Positions 8,457 through 15,849 of a stretch of DNA of 64,000 nt are shown here, in pieces. Below the pieces are notes generated by a model, which was not told the origin of the DNA, made no database searches, and saw only the letters and a list, made by a program, of their open reading frames with translations. This DNA is from Bradyrhizobium murdochi. Lineage in GTDB: Bacteria; Pseudomonadota; Alphaproteobacteria; Rhizobiales; Xanthobacteraceae. Positions within the stretch are counted from its first letter, which is position 1. Each line of letters starts with the position of its first letter. The position numbers were made by a program, and so were the translations under genes. Location: positions 1 to 64,000 of the forward strand of contig NZ_KI421483.1 of the NCBI RefSeq assembly GCF_000472965.1, in the 5' to 3' direction.

Positions 8457-8500
8457 GTTATATGATATAACTACCATTGCAAGATAACTACCATTGCAAG
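8457..8500. promoter_or_regulatory. candidate pobA operator: palindrome plus 17-bp tandem repeat
   Basis: GTTATATGATATAAC (8457-8471) is a 15-base palindrome. ATAACTACCATTGCAAG is then present twice in perfect tandem (8467-8483 and 8484-8500), with the ATAAC of the first copy shared with the palindrome. The array thus holds one full site and one extra half site, 51-94 bases before the pobA start. The full site follows the same GTTAT-N5-ATAAC pattern as at 3860-3874. Confidence 0.55.
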
Positions 8501-8550
8501 CCTGGGGGCAACCGCCGGCTTGAAACCTATAATACCGGGAGGAGCGGGTA

Positions 8551-9720
8551 TTGAGGACAAAAGTCGCAATCATAGGTGCAGGTCCGGCAGGATTGTTGCT
8601 TGGGCAACTACTTCACCGCTACGGCGTCGATAACGTCATTCTCGAGCGCCAGACAGGCGAATATGTGCTCGGCCGCATCCGCGCCGGCCTGCTCGAGGAA
8701 GGCACGGTGGCGCTGCTCGACGAGGTCGGCGCCGGTGAGCGCGCCCATCGCGAGGGGCTGGTCCACCACGGTCTCGAACTCGCGTTCAGCGGCGCGCGGC
8801 ACCGCATCGACTTGCACGGCGCCACCGGCAAGACCGTCATGATCTACGGCCAGACCGAGGTGACGCTCGACCTGATGAACGCGCGCAAGGCGGCCGGCCT
8901 CACCACCATCTACCAGGCCGCCGACGTCAAACCGCTCGATTTCGATACCGACCGCCCGCGCGTCAGCTACGTCAAGGACGGCGTCACCCACGAGATCGAA
9001 TGCGACTTCATCGCCGGCTGCGACGGCTTTCATGGCGTCAGCCGCGCCAGCGTAAAGCCGTCCGCGATCCAGACCTTTGAACGGATCTATCCATTCGGCT
9101 GGCTCGGCATCCTCTCGGAGACGCCGCCGGTCAGCCCCGAGCTGATCTACTCGAACCATGCGCGCGGGTTCGCGCTCTGCACCATGCGCTCGACCCGGCG
9201 CAGCCGCTATTACGTGCAGTGTTCGCTCGACGATCATATCGACCAGTGGCCGGACGACCGCTTCTGGGACGAGCTGAAGCGCCGGATCGATCAGAAGGCG
9301 GCCGACGAACTCGTCACCGGCCCCTCGATCGAAAAAAGCATCGCACCGCTGCGCAGTTTCGTCGCCGAGCCGATGCGGTTCGGCCGGATGTTTTTGGCCG
9401 GCGACGCCTCCCACATCGTACCGCCGACCGGCGCCAAGGGCCTGAACCTCGCCGCCAGCGACGTGCATTACCTCTCGCAGGCGCTGCGCGAATATTACGA
9501 CGAGAAATCCTCCGCCGGCATCGATGGCTATTCGGCGAAGGCCTTGTCGCGCGTCTGGAAGGCCGTGCGCTTCTCCTGGTGGATGACCTCGATGCTGCAC
9601 AAATTCCCGGACCAGGGCGAATTCGGCGCACGGATTCAGCTCGCCGAGCTGGACTACGTCGTCAATTCGAAGGCAGCGTCCGCGTCGCTGTCGGAGAATT
9701 ATGTCGGGCTGCCTTTTTAG
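8551..9720 (+). CDS. pobA: 4-hydroxybenzoate 3-monooxygenase
   Basis: A 389-residue class A flavin monooxygenase that hydroxylates 4-hydroxybenzoate to protocatechuate with NAD(P)H and O2. It shows the GAGPAG FAD loop at residues 9-14, the RIRAGLLEEG substrate/FAD segment, YGQTEVTLDLM, the DG fingerprint CDGFHGVSR near residue 158, and GDASHIVPPTGAKGLNLA around residue 290. The length equals the usual PobA length. The start is TTG at 8551, preceded by GGGAGGAG. It is divergent from the TRAP operon. No ring-cleavage genes lie in the window. Confidence 0.95.
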   Translation: MRTKVAIIGAGPAGLLLGQLLHRYGVDNVILERQTGEYVLGRIRAGLLEEGTVALLDEVGAGERAHREGLVHHGLELAFSGARHRIDLHGATGKTVMIYGQTEVTLDLMNARKAAGLTTIYQAADVKPLDFDTDRPRVSYVKDGVTHEIECDFIAGCDGFHGVSRASVKPSAIQTFERIYPFGWLGILSETPPVSPELIYSNHARGFALCTMRSTRRSRYYVQCSLDDHIDQWPDDRFWDELKRRIDQKAADELVTGPSIEKSIAPLRSFVAEPMRFGRMFLAGDASHIVPPTGAKGLNLAASDVHYLSQALREYYDEKSSAGIDGYSAKALSRVWKAVRFSWWMTSMLHKFPDQGEFGARIQLAELDYVVNSKAASASLSENYVGLPF

Positions 9721-9751
9721 ACCAATCGTAGGGCTGCCGTTTTGATCCAAC

Positions 9752-9842
9752 TTGTAGGGTGGGCAAAGGCGCTCTTCGCGCCGTGCCCACCATCAGGCGC
9801 TCCGCATAAAATGGTGGGCACGCTGCGCTTTGCCCACCCTAC
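9752..9842. repeat. palindromic intergenic repeat, GTGCCCACCATC family
   Basis: A full-length copy: TGTAGGGTGGGCAAAGGCGC on the left, CACGCTGCGCTTTGCCCACCCTAC on the right, with GTGCCCACCATC and ATGGTGGGCAC as inner arms. It lies just after pobA and can fold over its whole length. Confidence 0.8.
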
Positions 9843-9965
9843 GGTCGCTTCGCCGTCATGCCATTTCAAACGCCTGTCGAAATCCCGTTTAAAACTTTGT
9901 AGGCGGTGACTTCGCAAGTGCGTTGCGTTCAATGATGGGAGAAATCATTACGCAGCGAGTTGCAC

Positions 9966-10385
9966 ATGACAGCCACCGACATTCCCCAAGGCTTCGAACC
10001 GCACACCCGCAAGAGCCCGCTTACCGATCCATGGGAGCCGCTCTATTCGAAGCGGACCGACAAGGCTGTCATCATCGGCTTGCGGCTAGCCAAACCGCAC
10101 ACCAACGCCCGCGGCATGATCCATGGCGGGCTTATCGCAGCGCTTGCCGACGGCGCCATGGGCCATAGCTGCGCCCATGTGATGGGCGGGGTACCGTCAC
10201 TGGTGACGATCAGCCTCGCGGTCGATTTCGTCGGCACCGCGGAGGTCGGGCAGTGGCTCGCGGTCGAAAGCGAGGTGGTCAAGACCGGCAAGACGATCTG
10301 CTTCGCGCAGAGCCTGATCAAGGCCGACGACGCCGTGATCGCGCGGGCCAATGCGACGTTTCGCGTGGTGCCGAAGAAGGCATGA
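9966..10385 (+). CDS. PaaI-family thioesterase (hotdog fold)
   Basis: A 139-residue hotdog-fold protein. The family motif HGGLIAALADGAMGHS lies around residues 50-65, followed by SLAVDFVGTAEVGQWLAVESEV. Members hydrolyse acyl- or aryl-CoA thioesters to recycle CoA. The ATG at 9966 is preferred over the TTG two codons upstream; neither has a strong ribosome-binding site. The plus-strand gene stands between two repeats, so no operon partner is evident. Substrate unknown. Confidence 0.85.
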   Translation: MTATDIPQGFEPHTRKSPLTDPWEPLYSKRTDKAVIIGLRLAKPHTNARGMIHGGLIAALADGAMGHSCAHVMGGVPSLVTISLAVDFVGTAEVGQWLAVESEVVKTGKTICFAQSLIKADDAVIARANATFRVVPKKA

Positions 10386-10430
10386 TGTCATTCCGGGATG
10401 GTGCGCCAGCACCAGACCCGGAATGACATT
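10386..10430. repeat. short copy of CATTCCGGG.. repeat
   Basis: TCATTCCGGGATGGTGCGCCAGCACCAGACCCGGAATGA is a hairpin directly between two convergent genes. It matches the ends of the larger CATTCCGGGGCGC family at 25279, 29245 and 40700. It may serve as a bidirectional terminator, although no T-run is present. Confidence 0.6.
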
Positions 10431-10431
10431 A

Positions 10432-11325
10432 CTACCCGAAATGCCAGTCGGCGATTTCGGTCACGAGATCGACGAAGGTGCGGACCTTGGCCGAGAGCAG
10501 CCGCGAGGTCGGATAGACGATGTGGATCGGCATCGCGGGCTGTTCGAACGGCGCGAGCACGATTCGGAGACGCCGCGCTTTCAGCGATTCGGCGGCCTGA
10601 TAGGCCATCACCCGCGTCAGCCCGCCGTCCTGCTCGGCATACTGGATCGCAGCATCCGAGCTGTTGGTGGCAAAGCGCGGCGTGCTGGCGACGCGGATCT
10701 CGCGGCCGTCCTCAACGAAACGCCAGTCGAGCGCCGCCGTCATGGCGCCGAATTGGATCGTGTCATGCGCGGAGATGTCCCGTGGCCGCTGCGGCTCGCC
10801 GCGCGCCCGGAGATAGCCGGGCGACGCCACCACGATCCGCCGCATTTCGCCGACATGGCGCGCCACCAGCGTCGAGTCGGGCAGATGGCCGATCCGGACG
10901 GCGAGATCGACGCCGTCCTCGACGAGGTTGATCATGCGGTCGGACAAACGGAGATCGACGCCGACGTCGGGATAGCGCTTCAGGTAGGCGGTCACGATTG
11001 CGCTGACGTGCAGCCGGCCGAACCCGACCGGCGCCGAGATGACGAGCTGCCCCTCGGGGCGCGTGCGCTCGCCCGCGACGGCGCCCTCGGCCTCCTCGAC
11101 GTCGGCAAGGATCCGCCGCGCCCGCTCCAGATAGCGTGAGCCGGCGTCGGTCAGCGTCACCTGCCGCGTCGTCCGCTGCAGCAGCCGCGCGCCGAGACGA
11201 TCCTCCAGCGCCGCAATCAGCCGCGTCACGCCCGATGGCGACAGGCCGAGCTTGCGCGCCGCCGGGGCAAATCCCCGCAGGTCGGCCACCGCAACAAAGG
11301 CCTGCATCGCATCGAGCCGGTCCAT
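10432..11325 (-). CDS. LysR-family transcriptional regulator
   Basis: A 297-residue LysR protein with an N-terminal winged helix-turn-helix (MDRLDAMQAFVAVADLRGF, then AARKLGLSPSGVTRLI) and the usual two-lobed effector domain. The start at 11325 is chosen because the longest open frame would run through a clear LysR box at 11331-11349. It is divergent from the flavin-binding gene at 11443, which is the most likely target. The effector is unknown. Confidence 0.9.
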   Translation of the reverse strand: MDRLDAMQAFVAVADLRGFAPAARKLGLSPSGVTRLIAALEDRLGARLLQRTTRQVTLTDAGSRYLERARRILADVEEAEGAVAGERTRPEGQLVISAPVGFGRLHVSAIVTAYLKRYPDVGVDLRLSDRMINLVEDGVDLAVRIGHLPDSTLVARHVGEMRRIVVASPGYLRARGEPQRPRDISAHDTIQFGAMTAALDWRFVEDGREIRVASTPRFATNSSDAAIQYAEQDGGLTRVMAYQAAESLKARRLRIVLAPFEQPAMPIHIVYPTSRLLSAKVRTFVDLVTEIADWHFG

Positions 11326-11330
11326 CCCAT

Positions 11331-11349
11331 TATTGCATATCCAGCAATA
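11331..11349. promoter_or_regulatory. LysR box TATTGC-N7-GCAATA
   Basis: TATTGCATATCCAGCAATA has perfect six-base arms with a seven-base spacer and contains the T-N11-A core typical of LysR sites (T at 11334, A at 11346). It lies between the divergent LysR and PNPOx-like genes, directly before the regulator start, which suggests autoregulation with control of the partner. Confidence 0.65.
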
Positions 11350-11442
11350 GTGAAGTGTCAATTCCAAAGATTGTTCAAGCTACGGAAACATCCATCTTAA
11401 AGCCCGAAGGACGATCGTTTAGGCGGTCCACGGGAGGCTCAG

Positions 11443-12072
11443 ATGTCTGACGTTCACACCTATTCCAGCGACGTCGCCTTCACCCCGGCGGTAAAAGCGA
11501 TCCAGACACGCAAGGGCTCGCGCGAGGCCTATGCCAGCGTCGAGGCGCGCGGCGGCTGGCGCGTCGAGATCGACGAAAACCTCGCCGGCTTCCTGGCGGA
11601 AACCACGAGCTTCTATCTCGCGACCGCTTCGGCCGACGGCCAGCCTTACATCCAGCACCGCGGCGGGCCGAAGGGTTTTGTCAAAATCCTCGACAAGAAC
11701 ACCATCGCGTTCGCCGACTACAGCGGCAATCGGCAGTACATCAGCCAGGGCAATCTATCGGAGAATCCGAAGGCACATATTTTCGTGATGGACTATGCGC
11801 ATCGCCGGCGCGTGAAGATCTGGGGCGAGGCGCGCGTGGTGGAGGACGATCCGGCGCTGACGAAATCGCTGATGCCGCACGGCTACAAAGCGCGGCCTGA
11901 GCAGGTCATCCTGTTCAAGATTGCGGCGTGGGACACCAACTGCCCGCAGCACATTCCGCAGAAGTTCGATGCCGCCGACGTCGCGCAGGCGTTGGCCGTG
12001 CGCGACGCCCGCATTGCCGAACTTGAGAGCGAGCTGGCCGCTTTGCAGAGCCAGCCCGCTCCGGCAGGCTAA
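11443..12072 (+). CDS. pyridoxamine 5'-phosphate oxidase-related FMN-binding protein
   Basis: A 209-residue split-barrel flavoprotein. The core FYLATASADGQPYIQHRGGPKGF (near residues 52-75) and RVKIWGEARVVEDD match the PNPOx-like family, whose members bind FMN or related flavins and often have unknown redox substrates. The C-terminal 35 residues form a short predicted coiled coil (ARIAELESELAALQ). The gene is divergent from a LysR regulator with a LysR box between them. The cofactor and reaction are not determined by sequence. Confidence 0.83.
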   Translation: MSDVHTYSSDVAFTPAVKAIQTRKGSREAYASVEARGGWRVEIDENLAGFLAETTSFYLATASADGQPYIQHRGGPKGFVKILDKNTIAFADYSGNRQYISQGNLSENPKAHIFVMDYAHRRRVKIWGEARVVEDDPALTKSLMPHGYKARPEQVILFKIAAWDTNCPQHIPQKFDAADVAQALAVRDARIAELESELAALQSQPAPAG

Positions 12073-12124
12073 AGCGTTTTCAAGCGAAGTGGTACCGGTT
12101 CGCGTGAAGAAAACGCGTCAAACA
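12073..12124. repeat. GCGTTTTCAAGCGAAGTGG.. intergenic repeat
   Basis: AAAGCGTTTTCAAGCGAAGTGGTACCGGTTCGCGTGAAGAAAACGCGTCAAA begins at the TAA of the preceding gene. GCGTTTTC and GAAAACGC are inverted arms and the middle is also near-palindromic. I recognise this as a common dispersed repeat of Bradyrhizobium and Rhodopseudomonas. It lies between convergent genes. Confidence 0.7.
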
Positions 12125-12135
12125 AAAAGCCGTAA

Positions 12136-12867
12136 TCAGGCGGCTTGCTGCTGCACCGGCGCCCAGGCGAATTCCGGATAGTACAGCAGCATCATCCGGT
12201 CGACATAGGCGGTGAGATTGGCGAACTGCTCCGTCCGCTGCCGCAGCGCCGACTCGAAGAACGGCGTCAGGATTCCGGCGAGCGCGCCGAACGCGGTTGC
12301 GTCCATGCCGCAGGGTGTTTCGCCCATCAAGAACGGCTTGTCGCCGAGCTGGACCGACAGCGCAAACAGCGAGCGGGCGGCAAGATCGATGTCCTCGTCC
12401 GGGGCGTGGCGGCCGAGGCCGCTGAGCAGGTAGTTCTCGGCGACGCGGAACTGGGCGTCCTCGCGCATCTTCTCGCGTAAGTGCGCCGGTGCGCTGTCGA
12501 AGAAGTGCGCAGGGCCCTTGGCAAAATTGTCGCCGTCGACCCAGCGCGCGCCGACCAGCGCCCAATAGATATGATGCTCGATCATCCGCTCGAATGCCCA
12601 GGCCTGCGCCCGCGCCTGCAGGCTGAGCGGCGCATCGAAGTCGAAACCATACTTGGCCTCCAGATGCGCGCGAATGAAGGTGGAATCGGCGATCGTCTCG
12701 GCCTCATCGACGATGTACGGCAACTGTCCCTTGGGCGAAGCCGGCGGCTTGGCCTTCTCCTTGCGATAGGCAAGACCGGCCATCTTGAGCTGGACCTCGG
12801 TCTTGGTCACAAAGGGGCTGATCTCCGGCAGGCCGAAGCCGGCACCGAAGCCGTAGACGGTAATCAT
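12136..12867 (-). CDS. glutathione S-transferase family protein (Fax/metaxin-like)
   Basis: A 243-residue protein with a thioredoxin-like N-terminal half (PEISPFVTKTEVQLKMAG, then PKGQLPYIVDEAETIADS) and an all-helical C-terminal half. The SPKGQLPYI..IADSTFI pattern and length point to the Fax/metaxin-like GST branch rather than a classical detoxifying GST. GGGAGA precedes the ATG. A 24-base palindrome lies 47-70 bases upstream of the start, at the same offset as a matching site before the small ORF at 13176. Both sites probably bind the YafY-type regulator at 13279. Substrate unknown. Confidence 0.85.
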   Translation of the reverse strand: MITVYGFGAGFGLPEISPFVTKTEVQLKMAGLAYRKEKAKPPASPKGQLPYIVDEAETIADSTFIRAHLEAKYGFDFDAPLSLQARAQAWAFERMIEHHIYWALVGARWVDGDNFAKGPAHFFDSAPAHLREKMREDAQFRVAENYLLSGLGRHAPDEDIDLAARSLFALSVQLGDKPFLMGETPCGMDATAFGALAGILTPFFESALRQRTEQFANLTAYVDRMMLLYYPEFAWAPVQQQAA

Positions 12868-12913
12868 GCTGGTCTCCCGATCTCAAAAAACGCTGGCCGA
12901 GGCTAGCGCCCCC

Positions 12914-12937
12914 CTGCTGCCACCATGGTGTCAGCAG
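12914..12937. promoter_or_regulatory. operator 1 of the YafY/GST module
   Basis: CTGCTGCCACCATGGTGTCAGCAG is a near-perfect 24-base palindrome with one mismatched pair. On the minus strand it reads TGCTGACACCATGGTGGCAG followed by CAGGGG. The site at 13224-13245 has the same sequence except two positions. It starts 47 bases before the GST start codon. Confidence 0.65.
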
Positions 12938-13176
12938 CAGCAGTGCCGGCCGCCGCCTTCCTCCCGCGGCGAACGGGTCTTGCGCACCCACGACGCAAGC
13001 TGCTCTTGCGCCAGGGCGCACGCGGCGATGAGCGACCGCCATGCCAGCTCAACCATCGCCCAGCGCAGGTCGGTGGTGACGCAGTGGATGGAAACGAGCT
13101 GTTCCAATGCAAATCGATGGGCATTCACGAGAGGTCCGCGGCTTTGCCGGAAGCCGAATTCGGTGAAAATCGTCAT
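12931..13176 (-). CDS. small hypothetical protein with His-Cys-Cys-Cys tail
   Basis: An 81-residue open frame starting at ATG 13176 (MTIFTEFGFRQSRGPLVNAH) with AAAGGGAA at ribosome-binding distance; a TTG lies two codons upstream. It ends RHCCC, encoded by the edge of the palindromic operator before the GST gene. I do not recognise the family. Support comes from the ribosome-binding site and from a second copy of the operator located 48 bases before this start, the same offset as at the GST gene. It could still be non-coding. Confidence 0.5.
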   Translation of the reverse strand: MTIFTEFGFRQSRGPLVNAHRFALEQLVSIHCVTTDLRWAMVELAWRSLIAACALAQEQLASWVRKTRSPREEGGGRHCCC

Positions 13177-13223
13177 GGACAAGTTCCCTTTAATTGAGGT
13201 GTTGTCCCGATATACAAAACCCC

Positions 13224-13245
13224 TGCTGCCAACATGCTGTCAGCA
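13224..13245. promoter_or_regulatory. operator 2 of the YafY/GST module
   Basis: TGCTGCCAACATGCTGTCAGCA is a 22-base imperfect palindrome between the divergent small ORF and the YafY-type regulator. It is 48 bases from the former start and 33 from the latter. On the minus strand it reads TGCTGACAGCATGTTGGCAG then CAGGGG, matching operator 1 except at two central positions. Confidence 0.65.
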
Positions 13246-13278
13246 TCGCGGGCTATCGATCAGGAAAAGAGACGAGCC

Positions 13279-13977
13279 ATGAGACGGGCCGACCGGCTGT
13301 TTCAAATCATTCAGGTGCTCCGGCGCACCCGGAAGCCTTTGACCGCAGACGCAATCGCGGCGGAGCTGGAGACTTCGAAGCGAACCATCTACCGCGACAT
13401 AACGACCCTGATCGAACAGCGCGTGCCGATCCGCGGCGAAGCCGGCGTCGGCTACATCCTGGAAAAGGGATTCGACCTGCCGCCCTTGATGCTCACGCCA
13501 GATGAGATCGAGGCCTGCGTGCTCGGCGCGCAATGGGTGGTCGGCCACGCCGACCCTGCATTGGCGCGCGCCGCTCAGGACCTGATGGCGAAAGTCGCCG
13601 AGACCGTGCCGGAGCGCTTGCGGCCATTCGTGCTGGAGCCGGCCAGCCGCGCCCGGCGGGCCTGGAACCGGGAGCCCGACCGCATCGACATGGTGCGGAC
13701 GCGGGCGCAGATCCACGACGGCAAGAAGATCACGCTGAATTATCGCGACGAGCATGGCCGCGACAGCCAGCGCACGATCTGGCCGATCGCGGTCGGCTAT
13801 CACGAGGCGGTGCGGATACTGGCGGCATGGTGCGAACTGCGGAAGGATTTTCGCAGCTTCCGCACCGACCGCGTCGTCGACGCGGTCTATCACGACGAAA
13901 AATATCCGGAACGGCGCGATATCTTGCGGGCGAAATGGCGGCGGAGCCTGGTCTGGGAGGCGCCAAAGGATACTTGA
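13279..13977 (+). CDS. YafY-family transcriptional regulator (HTH-11 + WYL)
   Basis: A 232-residue regulator with an N-terminal helix-turn-helix (RRADRLFQIIQVLRRTRKPL, then ETSKRTIYRDITTLIEQRVP) followed by a WYL-type ligand domain, in which ITLNYRDEHGRDSQRTIWPI and YHEAVRILAAWCELRKDFRSF are the recognisable parts. The ATG at 13279 has GAAAAGAGA upstream; the frame extends farther, but that extension crosses operator 2. It is divergent from the small ORF and GST genes, so it likely represses or activates them. A second YafY/GST pair is at 20422-22178. Confidence 0.9.
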   Translation: MRRADRLFQIIQVLRRTRKPLTADAIAAELETSKRTIYRDITTLIEQRVPIRGEAGVGYILEKGFDLPPLMLTPDEIEACVLGAQWVVGHADPALARAAQDLMAKVAETVPERLRPFVLEPASRARRAWNREPDRIDMVRTRAQIHDGKKITLNYRDEHGRDSQRTIWPIAVGYHEAVRILAAWCELRKDFRSFRTDRVVDAVYHDEKYPERRDILRAKWRRSLVWEAPKDT

Positions 13978-14023
13978 GGCCGGTCGCTGGCCGTCGCCGC
14001 CATTCCGGGCTAAACGCTGAAAC

Positions 14024-14350
14024 ATGCAAGGAATCGCCGCCGACAACCAAAGCCCCTGCCAAGCCTGTGGCGCCTGCTGCAGCTACTCGCAGAACTGGCC
14101 GCGTTTCACCACCGAGGACGATGCGGCGCTCGACCTGATCCCGGAACAATTCGTCAACGAACGGCTGTCGGGAATGCGCTGCGACGGCGATCGCTGTTCG
14201 GCGCTGTCAGGCAAGGTTGGCGAAGCGACGTCGTGCCTGGTCTACGCGGTGCGGCCCGAGGTGTGCCGGACCTGCATGCCCGGTGACGTGGAATGCGCGA
14301 TGGCGCGAAACCGGCACGGATTGCCGATACTTCCCGTCGCCCCTTCCTAG
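14024..14350 (+). CDS. YkgJ family cysteine cluster protein
   Basis: A 108-residue protein with eight Cys in the YkgJ pattern: CQACGACCSYS near residue 12, RCDGDRCSAL, SCLVYAVRPEVCRTC. The family is predicted to chelate zinc or iron; no enzymatic role is established. It follows the YafY gene by 46 bases on the same strand and could be cotranscribed. A 16-base perfect palindrome GTGCGCAATTGCGCAC overlaps the stop region at 14350-14365 and may act in termination. Confidence 0.85.
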   Translation: MQGIAADNQSPCQACGACCSYSQNWPRFTTEDDAALDLIPEQFVNERLSGMRCDGDRCSALSGKVGEATSCLVYAVRPEVCRTCMPGDVECAMARNRHGLPILPVAPS

Positions 14351-14431
14351 TGCGCAATTGCGCACGGGCGCAGGGACACATACCGCTGATCTATCGATAG
14401 AGCAGAACGGCTGTCGCTCGATAACCAACCA

Positions 14432-14475
14432 AGGCCGGTGGTTATGGGTCCCTGCGTTCGCAGGGACGACGGAGA
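14432..14475. repeat. half copy of GTCGTCCCTGCG.. repeat
   Basis: GCCGGTGGTTATGGGTCCCTGCGTTCGCAGGGACGACGG is the right half of the element seen in full at 3915-4048 and 36751-36893. It can fold into a stem at GTCCCTGCGTTCGCAGGGAC. It lies between convergent genes. Confidence 0.7.
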
Positions 14476-14489
14476 GTTTGGGTGTTTGT

Positions 14490-14891
14490 TTACGCGGTCA
14501 CGGCTTCGGCAAAATCTTCGTCGTCGATCTCGTCCTCGATCGGCTTGAAGGTCGAGAGCGGTTTGGTCGAAAGGGTGATCGGCTTGCGGCCGTTAGATGA
14601 CGACGAGGCGGAACGCGCGGCGGGTTCGCGCGACAGCGCGTAGAGCGTGGAGCCGACCCGGCCGCCGAAATAGATCAACTCGCGTTCGGTGCAGCTCGCG
14701 GCGATGGCGATGGCCAGCGCGTGGAGGTGGCTGCGGCGGTAGCAGAACAGTGCCAGCATGGCGCGGACGTCTGATGAAACGCTTTCCACCAGCAGCGACA
14801 GCCCATGCGGATTGGCGCGATACATCTCGCCCAGCAGCTCGTCCCGGACCGGACAGAAATCGTTCTCGAAGGCGTCGCGGCTTGAAAACAT
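14490..14891 (-). CDS. hypothetical protein
   Basis: A 133-residue protein starting MFSSRDAFENDFCPVRDELL with GGGAGAA eight bases upstream. The N-terminal 85 residues look like a compact helical domain with two Cys. The C-terminal 45 residues are Ser-rich and then acidic (IEDEIDDEDFAEAV), probably disordered. I do not recognise the family or see a functional motif; the clear start signal and codon use support a real gene. No operon partner. Confidence 0.6.
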   Translation of the reverse strand: MFSSRDAFENDFCPVRDELLGEMYRANPHGLSLLVESVSSDVRAMLALFCYRRSHLHALAIAIAASCTERELIYFGGRVGSTLYALSREPAARSASSSSNGRKPITLSTKPLSTFKPIEDEIDDEDFAEAVTA

Positions 14892-15072
14892 TGCGGGTTC
14901 TCCCTATCCGGAAGATGCCGCGTAATTCTCTAATGAAGGGTTAACCACCTGCACCAGTAGTGTTCCGGAGCGCTTGCCAGTGGCGCATGAACCGGAATCA
15001 GAACGTGATTCGCGCCAACGTGGGTGCGCATTCCGAATTCGGAGAAGATTGGACTGATGCCGCCAGGCGGGA

Positions 15073-15480
15073 TCAGTTCGCCGCCATGAAAATCGCCAGG
15101 CCGAAACCGGTGAGATGATGCAGCGCCTGATCGACGCCGATCAGCGTCCAGAACCACGGATGCTCGTTCTCGAGCGTCACGCCGAACCGGGAGGCGATGA
15201 TCCCCTTGAGGCGGTCGACGGTGATGTGAATGAAGAAATCGATAAACGCGACGAACCAGAATCTCGGCGCGACGATCAGGATCAACGCCAGCGATACCGC
15301 GAGGTGCACGAGGCAATGCGCGAGCAGCGGCATCGCCCAGCCGGTCTTTTGATCCTTGCCGATCGCCATCCAGGAAGTTTGCAGCATGAAATCGGCAATG
15401 ACGTGCTTCACCGTGAGAAGCAGCATCCATCCGATCAGCGCACCTACCGGGATCGAGGACGACATCGAAGGAAACAACAA
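15073..15480 (-). CDS. DUF3307 domain-containing membrane protein
   Basis: A 135-residue protein with three to four predicted membrane helices. It shows the DUF3307 pattern: KHVIADFMLQTSWMA near residue 25, LLAHCLVHLAVSL, FIDFFIHITVDRLKG and DQALHHLTGFGLAIFM, with repeated His residues in the membrane segments. Function is unknown; related phage proteins exist. The frame starts with TTG at 15480 with AAAGGG upstream, but the ATG five codons in (15465) is an alternative. It faces no obvious operon partner. Confidence 0.82.
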   Translation of the reverse strand: MLFPSMSSSIPVGALIGWMLLLTVKHVIADFMLQTSWMAIGKDQKTGWAMPLLAHCLVHLAVSLALILIVAPRFWFVAFIDFFIHITVDRLKGIIASRFGVTLENEHPWFWTLIGVDQALHHLTGFGLAIFMAAN

Positions 15481-15849
15481 AGCTGACGCCCTTTGGCTGG
15501 GACTGACGAGATGGCGAAAAACCGGGGCCTAGGCTGTCAGCGCAATGTTCTTGTCAAACCCGGACTATTCGAACGTTGCATTATTTATGACATCTCCCGC
15601 GGCGGAATGCACCTGTGGGTAGTCTGAAAATCGCACGGTGTGGCGGAACTGCGATACTGCGGCAACCTCGCGCAGCGTGGTCCCGGGGGTAAGGTTACCC
15701 GGCCGGCGCGGTTTGCAATCCCATGGGAGAGGGCTATCATCGGCCGGCGGGCAAAATTATCATCCTTTTGTATATATTTACGAATTCATTCGGACGGCCC
15801 GCGGCGCCAGCTCGGCCGGCGACACGTCCCTGATCCCCGGGTACGAGCC
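15481..15849. other. gene-free leader between DUF3307 and TAXI genes
   Basis: No convincing gene is seen. The frame of the TAXI gene stays open upstream to a GTG at 15640, but that extension lacks a signal peptide or family similarity. Two features stand out: the palindrome GGGTAAGGTTACCC at 15687-15700, and an AT-rich stretch near 15758-15790 (TTATCATCCTTTTGTATATA) that could hold the promoter. CGGCCGGCG occurs twice in direct orientation. Confidence 0.5.
15687..15700. promoter_or_regulatory. palindrome GGGTAA-GG-TTACCC before the TAXI gene
   Basis: A perfect palindrome with six-base arms and a two-base centre, 150 bases upstream of the TAXI start. No known regulator is adjacent. It may be an operator; nothing else in the sequence assigns it. 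Confidence 0.3.

Noticed and set aside
3860..8471. Naming the shared operator after a known regulator such as CouR or FerR
   Set aside because: No MarR gene is in the window and I cannot confirm the published site sequence from memory.
8608..9750. 380-codon minus-strand open frame
   Set aside because: It is the antisense of pobA, whose motifs are all intact on the plus strand.
15640..15849. N-terminal extension of the TAXI gene by 70 codons
   Set aside because: The extension lacks family similarity and would bury the membrane anchor; the ATG at 15850 gives a normal anchored protein.
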